49,638 nucleotides of DNA, taken from positions 1 through 49,638 of the forward strand of contig CAKZHZ010000065.1 of the NCBI GenBank assembly GCA_936928855.1, given 5' to 3'. A program made the position numbers and the translations under genes. Under the pieces are notes generated by a model. The model searched no databases. It had not been told where the DNA came from and saw only the letters and a program-made list of their open reading frames with translations. Shown piece after piece: positions 41,019 through 49,445 of the stretch (position 1 is the first letter of the stretch; every line of letters starts with the position of its first letter). This DNA is from an uncultured Polycyclovorans sp. Its GTDB lineage: Bacteria > Pseudomonadota > Gammaproteobacteria > Nevskiales > Nevskiaceae.

Positions 41019-43346
41019 TCACAGAATCTTCAGGAACTCCCGCAGGGCGTACTTCTCGTCGTCGCTCAGCGAAACCCCGAACTGGTGCCCCTTGTTCTCG
41101 ACCTGATCGTCGCACTTCATGAACAGGGGGCGGTGGGGGTTGCTCGACGCAAAGTTCGCCACCGGGGTGCCCTCGGGCACCGGCAGTTTGATCGGGCCCT
41201 GCATGTCTTCACGGGGCGCGATGCGGATGTCGGTGTCGGTGCGGGCGATCTTCTGTGGCCGGCTCGGCGTCACCGCTGGATCGTCGCTCATCATCAGTTG
41301 CGCATAGGCCATCTCGAACTGTTTGATGCGGCCGGCGACGGTGAAGTCGGGCGTCTGGCCGTCGTCGAGAAAGGTGATCTCGCCGATGGCGTTGTTGTGC
41401 AGGAAGGGCGCGGTGGCCCACACCGACAGCAGCGAGAAATTGCGCAGGTAGCCCGGTCCGCCGCTGATGGCGCGTTCTCCCAATTCGATGCCGCCGAGGC
41501 CCGGTACCATGCGGTTGAGCACCTGTGGCACGGCGCCCGGTGAGGGTCGCTGCTTATAGGTTTCCGAGGAGAACTCCTCCCAGATGTGCCCCGCGTTGTG
41601 GTTGTCGTGCAGGGCACGGCAGGCGTTGGTGCCAATTTGGTGGAAGGGCACCGGCTCGTCGTTGGACAGCCAGTCCTGACCGAAGACCCCGGCGTTGGCG
41701 AACTGCCGCGGCCGGCCCTCCTCGTTGAGGTACTTGTTGCGGAAGGTCTCGCTGCTGCGGCGTGCCTCGCTGAATTCCAGCTCCCAGAACGCTTCGGAAC
41801 CGAACACGTGGCCCTCGTAATAGCGTGCCAGCGCTGCCTTGTCGTTGCGGATGTTGTCCGGCGCCATCTTCGAGCTGTGGCAGCTGGCACATTCGCGGGC
41901 GAACAGCTCGCGGCCCTGCGGCACCACCGCCGTATCGACAAAGGCGCTGCCGGGGGTGCCGTCCACATCCTCCGCCTTGAGCAGATAGGTGGGACCGCCG
42001 GTCATGAGAAAGGCGGCGAGGTCCGGCATCTTGGCGTCGGCGTAGTTCCACGCTTCGCACTCGGCGGCGCACTGTTCGATGGAGAACGGCTGCTGTGCCG
42101 CCTTCTCGCCGAAGAAGCTCCCGGGTTTGGGGAACCTGGGCGCCCAACACTCTTCGGTGCACATGCCGATGTTGACGTAAACGCGGATCAGCGCGAGGTG
42201 ATCGCCCACCGAGTCTTCGCCGCCCTTCAGCACATGCAGGGTCTTGGCCCGTTTCACTTCGCCGGTCACCGGGTGCTTGATGTCCTCCTCGAACACCCGC
42301 TTGTTGAAGAAGTCCATGATGTTGTTCTGGGTGCCGGGGTTGTGCTGGAAATCGTTGGCCACCAGCGAGGTATCGATGGTGCCCGGGCGTCCGCCCTTCA
42401 GCACCTGCCGTATCGGAGAGTCCTTGGGTGTGCCCTGGAAGAACATCAGCGGTTGCACGATGTACTGGTTGCCGATCAGTGCATGGATGTTTTCCCACTC
42501 CGGCTCATTCGGATCCTTCGGGGGGTGGGTGGGATCAAAGGCGACATGGCACTGCACACAGGGGTGGCCGATGACGAACCGCTGGTTGTAGTCCTCACTG
42601 GCCGGGTCGAACACGGTGTTCCCGTCGGCATCGTGGATCACGCCCGGCGCGGGATATTTTCGGTAACCCAGCACGCCGGAACTGAACGGGTCATCGCAGC
42701 GATCCATCCAGAAGGTGCTGGCATCGCCCTCGGTGCAGCCGGGGTCATTGATCAGTCCGTACTGGGTGAAGCGGTTCTTGCGTTCGCGGGTATCCAGCCA
42801 GGGGTAGCGGATGTGCTGGATGCCACCGGCAACCCGCGAGAAATGTTCGTAGATCTCGTCCTGATTACCGAAGGTGCCCTTGAACCAGACATCGCGACCC
42901 CGGCGCACCTGGGCGCGCGCCAGTCGTGCAGCGTCGGCATCGGTGGCCTCGAGCTCGACGAACAACGAGGCGACGTAGCGGCAGCTTTCGCGGTCGTACT
43001 CGGTGGGCTGTGGTTCGCCACAGGGTGGAGGGGCCTTCTGCGGAATGGCGACGATGTCCCAGGTGATGGTGCCCTGGAAATCGTGGCTGGTGAACGGGCC
43101 GGTACCCTCGTGCCAGACCTTCTGGCTGGCCAAGGTGTCGTAGAAATGGTCGCGGTACCACTGGCGACGTGCCTGTACCTGAGGGCTGCCGTCCCAGACG
43201 CCCGTGAGGCGATCCCGTTCGGCCAGGTCGGCGACCGACACGGAGCGATTGTCCGAGCGATAGGCGGCGTCTTCACCTGTCGGTTCGGCTCCGGCCGTCC
43301 CTGCGGCGCTCAGGCACAACACGACTGACAGCATTCGCATGTTCAT
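41019..43346 (-). CDS. Large di-haem c-type protein, RoxA/peroxidase-like
   Basis: This 775-residue secreted protein has a signal peptide (about 1-20). Two haem sites are visible: 'CVQCH' near 261-265 and 'CASCH' near 485-489. Near 645 is 'SLLSVWATAPFLHNNAIGE', matching the 'WATAPYLHNG' signature shared by rubber oxygenase RoxA and related di-haem proteins, which is the main reason for the family call. It is ~100 residues longer than RoxA and carries extra cysteines ('NIGMCTEECW', 'QCAAECEAW'). Its substrate is unknown; oxidation of a hydrophobic or polymeric molecule or peroxide reduction is possible. It is the first cytochrome gene of the run, 41 bases after a HIT gene. Confidence 0.72.
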   Translation of the reverse strand: MNMRMLSVVLCLSAAGTAGAEPTGEDAAYRSDNRSVSVADLAERDRLTGVWDGSPQVQARRQWYRDHFYDTLASQKVWHEGTGPFTSHDFQGTITWDIVAIPQKAPPPCGEPQPTEYDRESCRYVASLFVELEATDADAARLARAQVRRGRDVWFKGTFGNQDEIYEHFSRVAGGIQHIRYPWLDTRERKNRFTQYGLINDPGCTEGDASTFWMDRCDDPFSSGVLGYRKYPAPGVIHDADGNTVFDPASEDYNQRFVIGHPCVQCHVAFDPTHPPKDPNEPEWENIHALIGNQYIVQPLMFFQGTPKDSPIRQVLKGGRPGTIDTSLVANDFQHNPGTQNNIMDFFNKRVFEEDIKHPVTGEVKRAKTLHVLKGGEDSVGDHLALIRVYVNIGMCTEECWAPRFPKPGSFFGEKAAQQPFSIEQCAAECEAWNYADAKMPDLAAFLMTGGPTYLLKAEDVDGTPGSAFVDTAVVPQGRELFARECASCHSSKMAPDNIRNDKAALARYYEGHVFGSEAFWELEFSEARRSSETFRNKYLNEEGRPRQFANAGVFGQDWLSNDEPVPFHQIGTNACRALHDNHNAGHIWEEFSSETYKQRPSPGAVPQVLNRMVPGLGGIELGERAISGGPGYLRNFSLLSVWATAPFLHNNAIGEITFLDDGQTPDFTVAGRIKQFEMAYAQLMMSDDPAVTPSRPQKIARTDTDIRIAPREDMQGPIKLPVPEGTPVANFASSNPHRPLFMKCDDQVENKGHQFGVSLSDDEKYALREFLKIL

Positions 43347-43387
43347 TGTTGGTCTCCCCCGATATCCCGCGAATGATGCGAGCCAGT

Positions 43388-43810
43388 CTAGGTCATGGGC
43401 GGGGTGTCGGCCAGCGCGCGGTGCAGGGCACGCAGGTGGGCCTGTCGCGTTGGAATGTCATAGCGGCGGGCGGGGTGCCGCCCCCAGACAGGGCCGGGCC
43501 AGGCGTCGTCATTGCGGTGGCGCACGATGTGGTGGACGTGGAGCTGCGGCACCATGTTGCCGAGGGCGGCGACGTTGAGCTTTTCGCCCGCGAATACCGC
43601 CATCAATGCCACGCTGAGCCGACGCGATTCCCGCCAGAGTTGCCGGGTGTCGGCCGGACCGAGGTCGTGCAGCTCGCGCAGCCCCTGGCGTCGGGGGATC
43701 AGCAGCACCCAGGGATAGCGCGCGTCGTTCATCAGGCGCAGGGTGCAGAGGGGCCAGTCGGTCAGGGGCAGGCTGTCGGCGGCCAGATGGGGGTCGAGTT
43801 GAAAGGTCAT
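43388..43810 (-). CDS. HIT-family nucleotide hydrolase/transferase-like protein
   Basis: This 140-residue protein has the histidine triad in 'PQLHVHHIVRH' (about residues 89-99; H-x-H-h-x-h form), preceded by the conserved 'KLNVAALGNMV'. HIT proteins cleave or transfer nucleoside phosphates such as adenosine phosphoramidates. No signal peptide, so it is cytoplasmic. It lies 41 bases upstream of the cytochrome operon on the same strand and could be co-transcribed, although a functional link is not evident. It is divergent from the next gene with a 32-base gap. Confidence 0.85.
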   Translation of the reverse strand: MTFQLDPHLAADSLPLTDWPLCTLRLMNDARYPWVLLIPRRQGLRELHDLGPADTRQLWRESRRLSVALMAVFAGEKLNVAALGNMVPQLHVHHIVRHRNDDAWPGPVWGRHPARRYDIPTRQAHLRALHRALADTPPMT

Positions 43811-43842
43811 GGGTATCGCTGCGCTCAGGGTAGACTCGGAGC

Positions 43843-44487
43843 ATGCAGACTACCGCGCCGCTTCCCCCGCCGACCTGTGCCGTGATGGCCGGCCCGACTG
43901 GCCTCGTCGGTCAGACCCTGTGCCAGCACCTGCAGGACGATGCCCGCTATCAGGCGGTTTGGGCCTATACCCGGAGGCCGCTGACGGCGCCGGGTCGCAT
44001 CCAGGCTCTTCCCTTGACGGCCACACCGGCCCCCCTTCCGGGGCCGACGGTGTTCTTCTGCGCGCTCGGCACCACGCGACGCAAGGCGGGTTCCGCAGCG
44101 GCGTTCCGGGCCGTTGATGTGACCCTGGCGCTGGATCTGGCTCAACGCGCCCGCGCCGCAGGGGCGGATCGCGCCGTAGTGATCAGCTCGGTGGGTGCTG
44201 CGCGCAGTGCGGGCTCGTTCTACCTGCGCTGCAAGGCCGAAATGGAGGAGGGCATGGCGGCGCTGGGGTTCGCCGCGCTCCATGTGCTGCGGCCGTCATT
44301 GCTGTTGGGTGCGCGACAGGAGCGCCGGCCGGCAGAGCAGCTTGGTCAATGGGCCATGCCGGTGTTCGCGCCGCTGTTGCGGGGTGGGCTGTCCCGCTAT
44401 CGGCCGGTGACCATCGAGGCCGTGGCGGCACGCATGGGCGTGCTTGCGCAGTCGCCGCTGCGCGGATTACACATTCACCACTTCTGA
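43843..44487 (+). CDS. Atypical SDR / NAD(P)H-binding protein (TIP30-like)
   Basis: This 214-residue Rossmann protein starts its nucleotide loop with 'VMAGPTGLVGQTLCQHL' (about 14-30), and 'FFCALGTTRRKAGSAAAFRAVD' and 'VISSVGAARSAGSFYLRCKAEM' (with the YxxxK pair) mark the HTATIP2/TIP30 or YbjT-like atypical SDR class. Substrate and role are unknown in bacteria. It is followed by 119 bases with no identifiable gene, then by mrpA. Confidence 0.82.
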   Translation: MQTTAPLPPPTCAVMAGPTGLVGQTLCQHLQDDARYQAVWAYTRRPLTAPGRIQALPLTATPAPLPGPTVFFCALGTTRRKAGSAAAFRAVDVTLALDLAQRARAAGADRAVVISSVGAARSAGSFYLRCKAEMEEGMAALGFAALHVLRPSLLLGARQERRPAEQLGQWAMPVFAPLLRGGLSRYRPVTIEAVAARMGVLAQSPLRGLHIHHF

Positions 44488-44606
44488 AAGGGCGCTGGCG
44501 ATTCGGGGAACCCGGTGCCGGGGCTGGGGTCGGAATAAGCATTGGGAATATCAGGGCAGGGAGAGCGCTGACGAATGACATATAAAGACGTGAGGCGGCG
44601 GCGCTG

Positions 44607-46545
44607 ATGGCGGCGAACGGGATGGTGTGGATACTGGTGGCGCTGGTGCTGACCACGGTGCTGGCCCCGTGGGTCGTTCGCCGCTGGCCCTCCAGGGGCG
44701 CCAGTGCGATGGCCCTGGTGCCGCTGGCCGGCCTGATGACCCTTGCCAGCATTGCCGCGGGCGCGACGGAAGGCCCGCCGACCGTGGCCTACGCCTGGGC
44801 TCCCGGCCTGGGGGTATCACTGGCATTGCGTCTGGACGGGCTCAGCCTGCTGATGGGCGGGTTGATTCTGGGCATCGGCACCCTGGTGGTGGCCTACGCG
44901 GGCGCTTATCTGCGAGGGGCAACGCCGCTGCCGCGTTTCATGGCCACCCTGTTTGCCTTCATGACCGCCATGCTGGGGCTGGTGCTGGCCGACGACGTGA
45001 TGCTCTTGTTCGTGTTCTGGGAGCTCACCAGCATCACCTCCTTCCTGCTCATCGGCTATCACCACGAAGATCGCACGGCACGCGATTCGGCGTTCCAGGG
45101 GTTGGTGATCACCGTGGCTGGCGGGCTCTGTCTGCTGGTCGGACTGATCCTGCTGGGCGAAGCGGCCGGTAGCTATCGTCTCAGCGACTGGCTGGCGCAG
45201 GGCGCCGCGCTGGCCCAGCACCCTTCGGCAACGCTGGCCTTTGTCTTCGTTGCGCTGGGCTGCATCACCAAGTCGGCGCAGTTCCCGTTTCACTTCTGGC
45301 TGCCGAATGCGATGGCCGCGCCGACGCCGGTCAGCGCCTTTCTGCACTCGGCAACCATGGTCAAGGCGGGGGTCTTCCTGTTGGCGCGGTTGCAGCCGGT
45401 ACTCGGGGGGCTGCCAGCCTGGCAATGGCTGGTGCCACTGGGCGCATTTACGGCCCTGTTCGCGGCCTGGATGGCGTTCCGCGCCGACGGCCTCAAGCGG
45501 ATTCTCGCCTACACCACCGTGATGGCACTGGGCACGCTGACGCTGCTGCTGGGGTTGAATGCGCCGCAGGCCGCGGTGGCGTTTCTGCTGGCGCATGCGT
45601 TCTACAAGGGGGCGCTGTTTCTCGTCGCCGGCATCATCACGCATGAGACCGGCGCCAAGACGGTATCGTCAGTTGCCGGCATGGGTCGCAAGCTGCCGTG
45701 GACCTGGGCAGCCGCCCTGCTCGCCGCAGCGTCCGGCGCCGGTCTGATGCCCTGGTTCGGGTTCATTGCCAAGGAGCTGTTGCTGGTGTCGGCGCTCGAC
45801 AGCGCGCCGCTGCTCGCGGTAGCCGTGGTGCTGACAGCCGCGTTGGTGGGCGCCATGCTGCTGACGGTGGCGATCCGGCCGTTCGTCGGCGCGCCGCGCG
45901 CGCCGCGCGCGCTGGACGAGATCCACGAAGCCGGCTGGTGGATGCGGGCGGGTCCCGTGCTGCTGGGGGTACTGGGCACCGCCGCCGGTCTGATGCCGCA
46001 GTGGGCTGATCATCTGGTGTTGCGATCCGCAGCGGTGGCGGCCGGTGCCGTCGAACCGTCGGCCCTGGTGCTGTGGCACGGGATCAATGCGGCCTTCCTG
46101 GCCTCCCTGATGTCGCTGGCGCTGGTGGCAGTGTTGTGGTGGAGCTGGCCGCGCCTGCAGCCTCGACTGGGCACGGCGGCGCTGGACCGCTACGGGCCTG
46201 AGGCCCTGTATGGCGTCTTGCTGCGCGCCTTGCCGGTCGTGGCGGATGCGGTGACCCGACGTCTGCAGTCCGGGCAGTTGCGCCGGTACGTCGCCATTAC
46301 CCTGGTGTCGGCTGTGGTCCTGCTGGGGGCGACGCTGGTCTTCCGGTTCACGCCTCTGCTGGCCTTCCCTGCCCTGGGTGCCGTGCCGGTGGTGCCGGCC
46401 GTGCTGGCAGGCGGCGTGCTGGTGATGGCCATCCTGGCGTTGGCCGGGAGTGATGCCCTGAAGTCGGCGCTGATTCTGGGTGCGGTCGGCTTTGGCGTGG
46501 CTTTGCTGTATCTCTGGTTCTCGGCCCCCGACCTCGCCATCACGC
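44607..46545 (+). CDS. mrpA: Na+/H+ antiporter subunit MrpA (MnhA), 3' end lost at a join
   Basis: MrpA is the largest subunit of the Mrp secondary antiporter and resembles NADH dehydrogenase subunit 5. About 646 residues are present, with ~18 transmembrane helices and the NuoL-type motifs 'LLFVFWELTSITSFLLIGYH' near 134, 'KSAQFPFHFWLPNAMAAPTP' near 222 and 'HAFYKGALFLVAGIITHETG' near 334. The end reaches 'YLWFSAPDLAITQ', which in MrpA is the middle of the C-terminal MrpA/MbhE region. The following sequence belongs to another gene (metF), so ~120 or more residues are missing. mrpB to mrpG would be expected next and are not there. Confidence 0.9.
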
Positions 46546-46862
46546 AGGTCTTCTACGACTCCGAGGACTACCTCGCCCTCGGGCGGGCGGCCTGCTACAG
46601 CGGGGTCACGCTCCCGATCCTGCCCGGCATCATCCCGATGACGGACCTGCGCCGTCTCACTCGCCTCGAGGCGCTGTCCGGCGTGCCCGTGCCTGGCGAC
46701 CTCCGCACGGCCCTCGAGAGCGCCCACGGTGCCGGGACGGTCTCGACCGGCATCGACGCCACGCTCCGCCTGGCCACCGAGGTCCTCGACGGCGGCGCGC
46801 CCGGCCTGCACCTCTACACCTTCAACCGGACGCGCCCCGCGCTCGACGTCGTCTCCCAGCTC
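46546..46862 (+). CDS. metF: 5,10-methylenetetrahydrofolate reductase, C-terminal fragment (foreign)
   Basis: In the same frame as mrpA, about 105 residues match MetF: 'VFYDSEDYLALGRAA', 'PILPGIIPMTDLRRLTRLE', 'LSGVPVPGDLRTAL' and 'APGLHLYTFNRTRPALDV'. MetF reduces methylene-THF to methyl-THF for methionine synthesis. The wording is actinobacterial. The 5' two thirds are absent. The shared words 'AITQ' and the underlying bases around 46,535-46,549 are where mrpA and metF fuse. The normal end of MetF is also replaced at about 46,862, where ManC sequence begins. Confidence 0.8.
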
Positions 46863-47300
46863 AAACCGACCACTGCCCGTCAGGCTGGTCAGCTCGTGCG
46901 TGAGCCAGAGTCCCTGCAGGAGGTCTATCCCCAGATGGAGAAGATCTCGGTGGACTTCGCCGTCATGGAACCGGTCTCAGCGGGTCGAGCCGGATGCCAT
47001 GTCGTTGCCGTGCCGCTGGCCATCCAGTGGTATGACGTCGGCTCCTTCGAGACCCTTGCCCCGCACCTTCCCGACGACGGCAGGGGAAACCATGCCACCG
47101 GGGCCACGGTTTCCATCGATTCCGAGGCGAATCTGCTCATCAACACCCGATCCGACGCGGTACTCGCCGTGGCTGGGCTGCATGCCATGGCCGTGGTGAC
47201 CACCGATCGGGCCACACTCGTCGTTCCGCTGGCCGACAGCCAGCGGGTCAAGGAGCTCGTCGCCGTGGTGGCCGAGGAGTGTGGACGGGACTACGCATGA
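46863..47300 (+). CDS. manC: Mannose-1-phosphate guanylyltransferase, C-terminal part (foreign)
   Basis: In frame after the metF piece, about 145 residues match the C-terminal half of GDP-mannose pyrophosphorylase: 'LKPTTARQAGQLV', 'YPQMEKISVDFAVMEPVS', 'VVAVPLAIQWYDVGSFETL', 'VAGLHAMAVVTTDRATLVVP' and 'QRVKELVAVVAEE'. The enzyme makes GDP-mannose for mannosylated envelope polymers. The N-terminal GTP-binding half is missing. The style is actinobacterial, and the gene ends naturally with a stop overlapping the next ATG (47297-47300). Confidence 0.8.
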   Translation, partial: KPTTARQAGQLVREPESLQEVYPQMEKISVDFAVMEPVSAGRAGCHVVAVPLAIQWYDVGSFETLAPHLPDDGRGNHATGATVSIDSEANLLINTRSDAVLAVAGLHAMAVVTTDRATLVVPLADSQRVKELVAVVAEECGRDYA

Positions 47301-48016
47301 ACCCACTTGTCGAGAAGTTGTTGCGGGTACGTGAACCGCTGGCCTGGGTGCTCACCGCCCTTGGCACGGGGTTCACGATCATCTTCCTGGTGGATTTCTG
47401 CGGAGCGCTGATCCAGGGCGAGGACACCGTCTTCGAAGTCGCTCGTCGCTCCTCCGGTGGCTCACTGGGGTTGACCATCATGTTGGCCATGGTGGCTGCC
47501 GTGTGGTGGTGCCGCCTGCAGGCTCCGGTGGTGACCAGGTCAACGGTCATCGCCAAGGTCGCCGCCATCGTCGTCGCCGTGGGTGCGGGCTGCGACCTCA
47601 TCCTGGCGATTCTGGCATGTGTGCATGCTCCCGGTCGAACCCTTGGCGTGGCCCTGGGGTTCATCGGGTCCCTCATGGTGGTGACGGTCAAGGTGCTGGC
47701 GATCATTGCCCTCATCGTGGCGGCATCACCACTCAGCCACGGTGAGCAAAGCGGTGAGACCACACGACCTCGCCCGGTGCCTGCTGGATCGGAACAGGAC
47801 GATCCTGCTGGCTCCAGTGGGGAGGATGAGCGCAACACACCGGTGTGGACGACCGATGAGGCCGCTGGAGCCTCGTGGACAAAGGCATCCGACGCAGCGA
47901 ATGGGGCCCAAGCCTCCACCTGGGGGACGTCCGGGCAGGCACTGGACTGGTCTGCCACTCAGTATCGAGACCAGGATCCGCAAGGGCCTCAGCATGATGA
48001 CTCCCGCCAGCCCTGA
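47297..48016 (+). CDS. Actinobacterial four-helix membrane protein with a long polar tail
   Basis: This 239-residue protein has four hydrophobic helices within the first ~150 residues ('AWVLTALGTGFTIIFLVDF', 'LTIMLAMVAAVWWC', 'VAAIVVAVGAGCDLILAIL', 'VVTVKVLAIIALIVAAS'), then a ~90-residue Ser/Asp/Gln/Gly-rich cytoplasmic tail. I do not recognise a family. The start overlaps the manC stop, so it was co-transcribed with manC in its source genome. About 155 bases without a gene follow before whiB. Confidence 0.55.
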   Translation: MNPLVEKLLRVREPLAWVLTALGTGFTIIFLVDFCGALIQGEDTVFEVARRSSGGSLGLTIMLAMVAAVWWCRLQAPVVTRSTVIAKVAAIVVAVGAGCDLILAILACVHAPGRTLGVALGFIGSLMVVTVKVLAIIALIVAASPLSHGEQSGETTRPRPVPAGSEQDDPAGSSGEDERNTPVWTTDEAAGASWTKASDAANGAQASTWGTSGQALDWSATQYRDQDPQGPQHDDSRQP

Positions 48017-48173
48017 CATCAGCGACCGGGGTGCTCTTATCAGAAATTGGGGCACCGACAGGGGAGTCTCACGAGGTCACGGAATGAATGACAGATGAAT
48101 GACAGTCGTGTAACTTGGTGAACGAGCAGATCTCAGCGCGACTGCCTTCCCCCTTTCCAGAGGAGATCTCTTC

Positions 48174-48434
48174 ATGCCCACCAATGTCCTGGTGTCGCTG
48201 CCCGACGGCGACGACGAAGAAATGTCGTGGCAGGAGCGAGCCCTGTGCGCCCAGACCGATCCGGAGGCGTTCTTCCCCGAGAAGGGTGGTTCCACTCGCG
48301 AGGCCAAACGAATCTGTGAGTCCTGCGAGGTGCGTGACGAGTGCCTGTCGTACGCACTGGAGAACGATGAACGGTTCGGCATCTGGGGTGGCATGTCGGA
48401 GATGGAGCGACGCAGGTTGCGGCGTCGCGCCTGA
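48174..48434 (+). CDS. whiB: WhiB-family iron-sulfur regulator (WhiB2/WhmD-like)
   Basis: This 86-residue protein with the four WhiB cysteines ('ALCAQTDPEAFFPEKGG', then 'ICESCEVRDECLSYAL') coordinates a [4Fe-4S] cluster. The G(V/I)WGG turn is present as 'GIWGGMSEMERRR', followed by the basic tail 'RRLRRRA'. WhiB proteins occur only in actinobacteria and their phages, so this gene alone shows that the right end of the window is not gammaproteobacterial. WhiB2/WhmD acts in septation and cell division with sigma factor partners. Confidence 0.95.
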   Translation: MPTNVLVSLPDGDDEEMSWQERALCAQTDPEAFFPEKGGSTREAKRICESCEVRDECLSYALENDERFGIWGGMSEMERRRLRRRA

Positions 48435-48569
48435 GCGGTCGAGCGATCATTCAGGCGATGCACGCTGCACCCTGAGCGAGCGGCAGCTGCAGCTATTCCA
48501 ATAATGGACGTCAGCGGCGTCGCCCTGCCCCACATGATCATCTCACGGTGGACCCGTGTCTGGGGGACC

Positions 48570-48995
48570 TCAGATCATGCCATCCTCATGGGGATCGATG
48601 ACCGAGACCGGAAAGCCGGTGAGTGCCGACAACTGCTCCACGAGAGTGCGGTGCACGAGGATCGCCAGCCCCGGGCGGGTGGCGGCGCGCAGTTCCAGCG
48701 GACGACGGTAGAGCACGACCTTGGCCGGGGAACGTCCGTCCGGGTCCTGCGCACTGGCCAGGGGGACGCGCCCTTGGGTCCATTCGGTGGAGCCCGGGAC
48801 GTCCTCGATCCCAATGATCACCTGACTGAGCACGCCGGGGCAGTTGTCGAGGATGCGCTGTGCCGATTGGGCAACGCACAGCTGGAAGAACTCGTTGCGG
48901 GTGGGGCGCAGACGCCTGGTCACCCCACCATGTTCCCGCGGTAGGACGACTGGCCCGCGTGGCCCACGGCCGTGACGATCTCGTCGGGTGCTCAT
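48570..48995 (-). CDS. Actinobacterial zincin-like protein with a damaged HE motif
   Basis: This 141-residue protein is similar in layout to the actinobacterial metallopeptidase-family protein found between whiB2 and DUF3499 genes (Rv3259-like): 'GIEDVPGSTEWTQGRVPLA', 'KVVLYRRPLELRA' and 'LSALTGFPVSVIDPHED' are the conserved stretches. Where relatives have 'LHExLV', this one has 'VHRTLVEQL', so the catalytic Glu of the HExxH-like helix is Arg. It may not be a peptidase at all. The function of the family is unknown. About 135 gene-free bases separate it from whiB. Confidence 0.65.
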   Translation of the reverse strand: MSTRRDRHGRGPRGPVVLPREHGGVTRRLRPTRNEFFQLCVAQSAQRILDNCPGVLSQVIIGIEDVPGSTEWTQGRVPLASAQDPDGRSPAKVVLYRRPLELRAATRPGLAILVHRTLVEQLSALTGFPVSVIDPHEDGMI

Positions 48996-49109
48996 GCGGA
49001 CAACGATAGGTCACCACAGCCGTCCACAGCGGACTCGGCGAGCCGAACCTCGCACCCCTCGGCCAGTCCTCCGGGTTGTCCCGCGGTACCGGCGTAGCCT
49101 CAACCATCG

Positions 49110-49445
49110 TGAGACTGTGTGTGCGAAGCGGATGTCGGCGGCGAGCAGTGGCCACCCTGACCTATGTCTATGCCGAGTCCTCGGCAGTCCTGGGCCCGCT
49201 GTCCCCGGAGCAGCATCCGGGCGGTTACGACCTGTGCAGCGAACACAGTGGTGAACTCACGGTCCCCAAGGGGTGGGAACTCATTCGTCTTCCCGGTGTG
49301 GACGGCACCGCGGATGAGCACGAACCCGACGACATCATGGCTCTGGCCCGAGCCGTGCGCGAGATCGGCATGCTCGACGACGAGGTTGCCCCCACCGACG
49401 GCGCGGCAACGGCGGCCTGTGTGGCGCACACAGCGGCGGCCAGCA
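49110..49445 (+). CDS. DUF3499 family protein, 3' end replaced
   Basis: From a GTG at 49110 the frame reads 'VRLCVRSGCRRRAVATLTYV' and 'YDLCSEHSGELTVPKGWELI', the DUF3499 pattern of four cysteines (C-x4-C and C-x2-H-like), a small actinobacterial zinc-ribbon-like protein of unknown function. It keeps its usual place next to the zincin-like gene and whiB. The frame stays open to the end of the window, but from about 49,440 the sequence no longer looks like the family, and the opposite strand looks coding, so I place the break there. Confidence 0.7.

Noticed and set aside
39356..41122. 588-residue plus-strand frame opposite the di-haem lipoprotein
   Set aside because: Shadow with Arg/Gln/Gly bias; the opposite strand has a lipobox and two CxxCH motifs.
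41586..43328. 580-residue plus-strand frame opposite the RoxA-like gene
   Set aside because: No family features; the minus strand has a signal peptide and two haem motifs.
44607..47300. One 897-residue MrpA-MetF-ManC protein
   Set aside because: The open frame is real in the sequence, but its three parts belong to unrelated families and two taxonomic styles, each truncated at the seams. I annotate them as separate fragments.
46546..49445. Horizontal transfer of actinobacterial genes into the gammaproteobacterium
   Set aside because: All edge genes are cut mid-frame at places of shared short sequence, with no mobility genes; contamination or chimerism explains this better.
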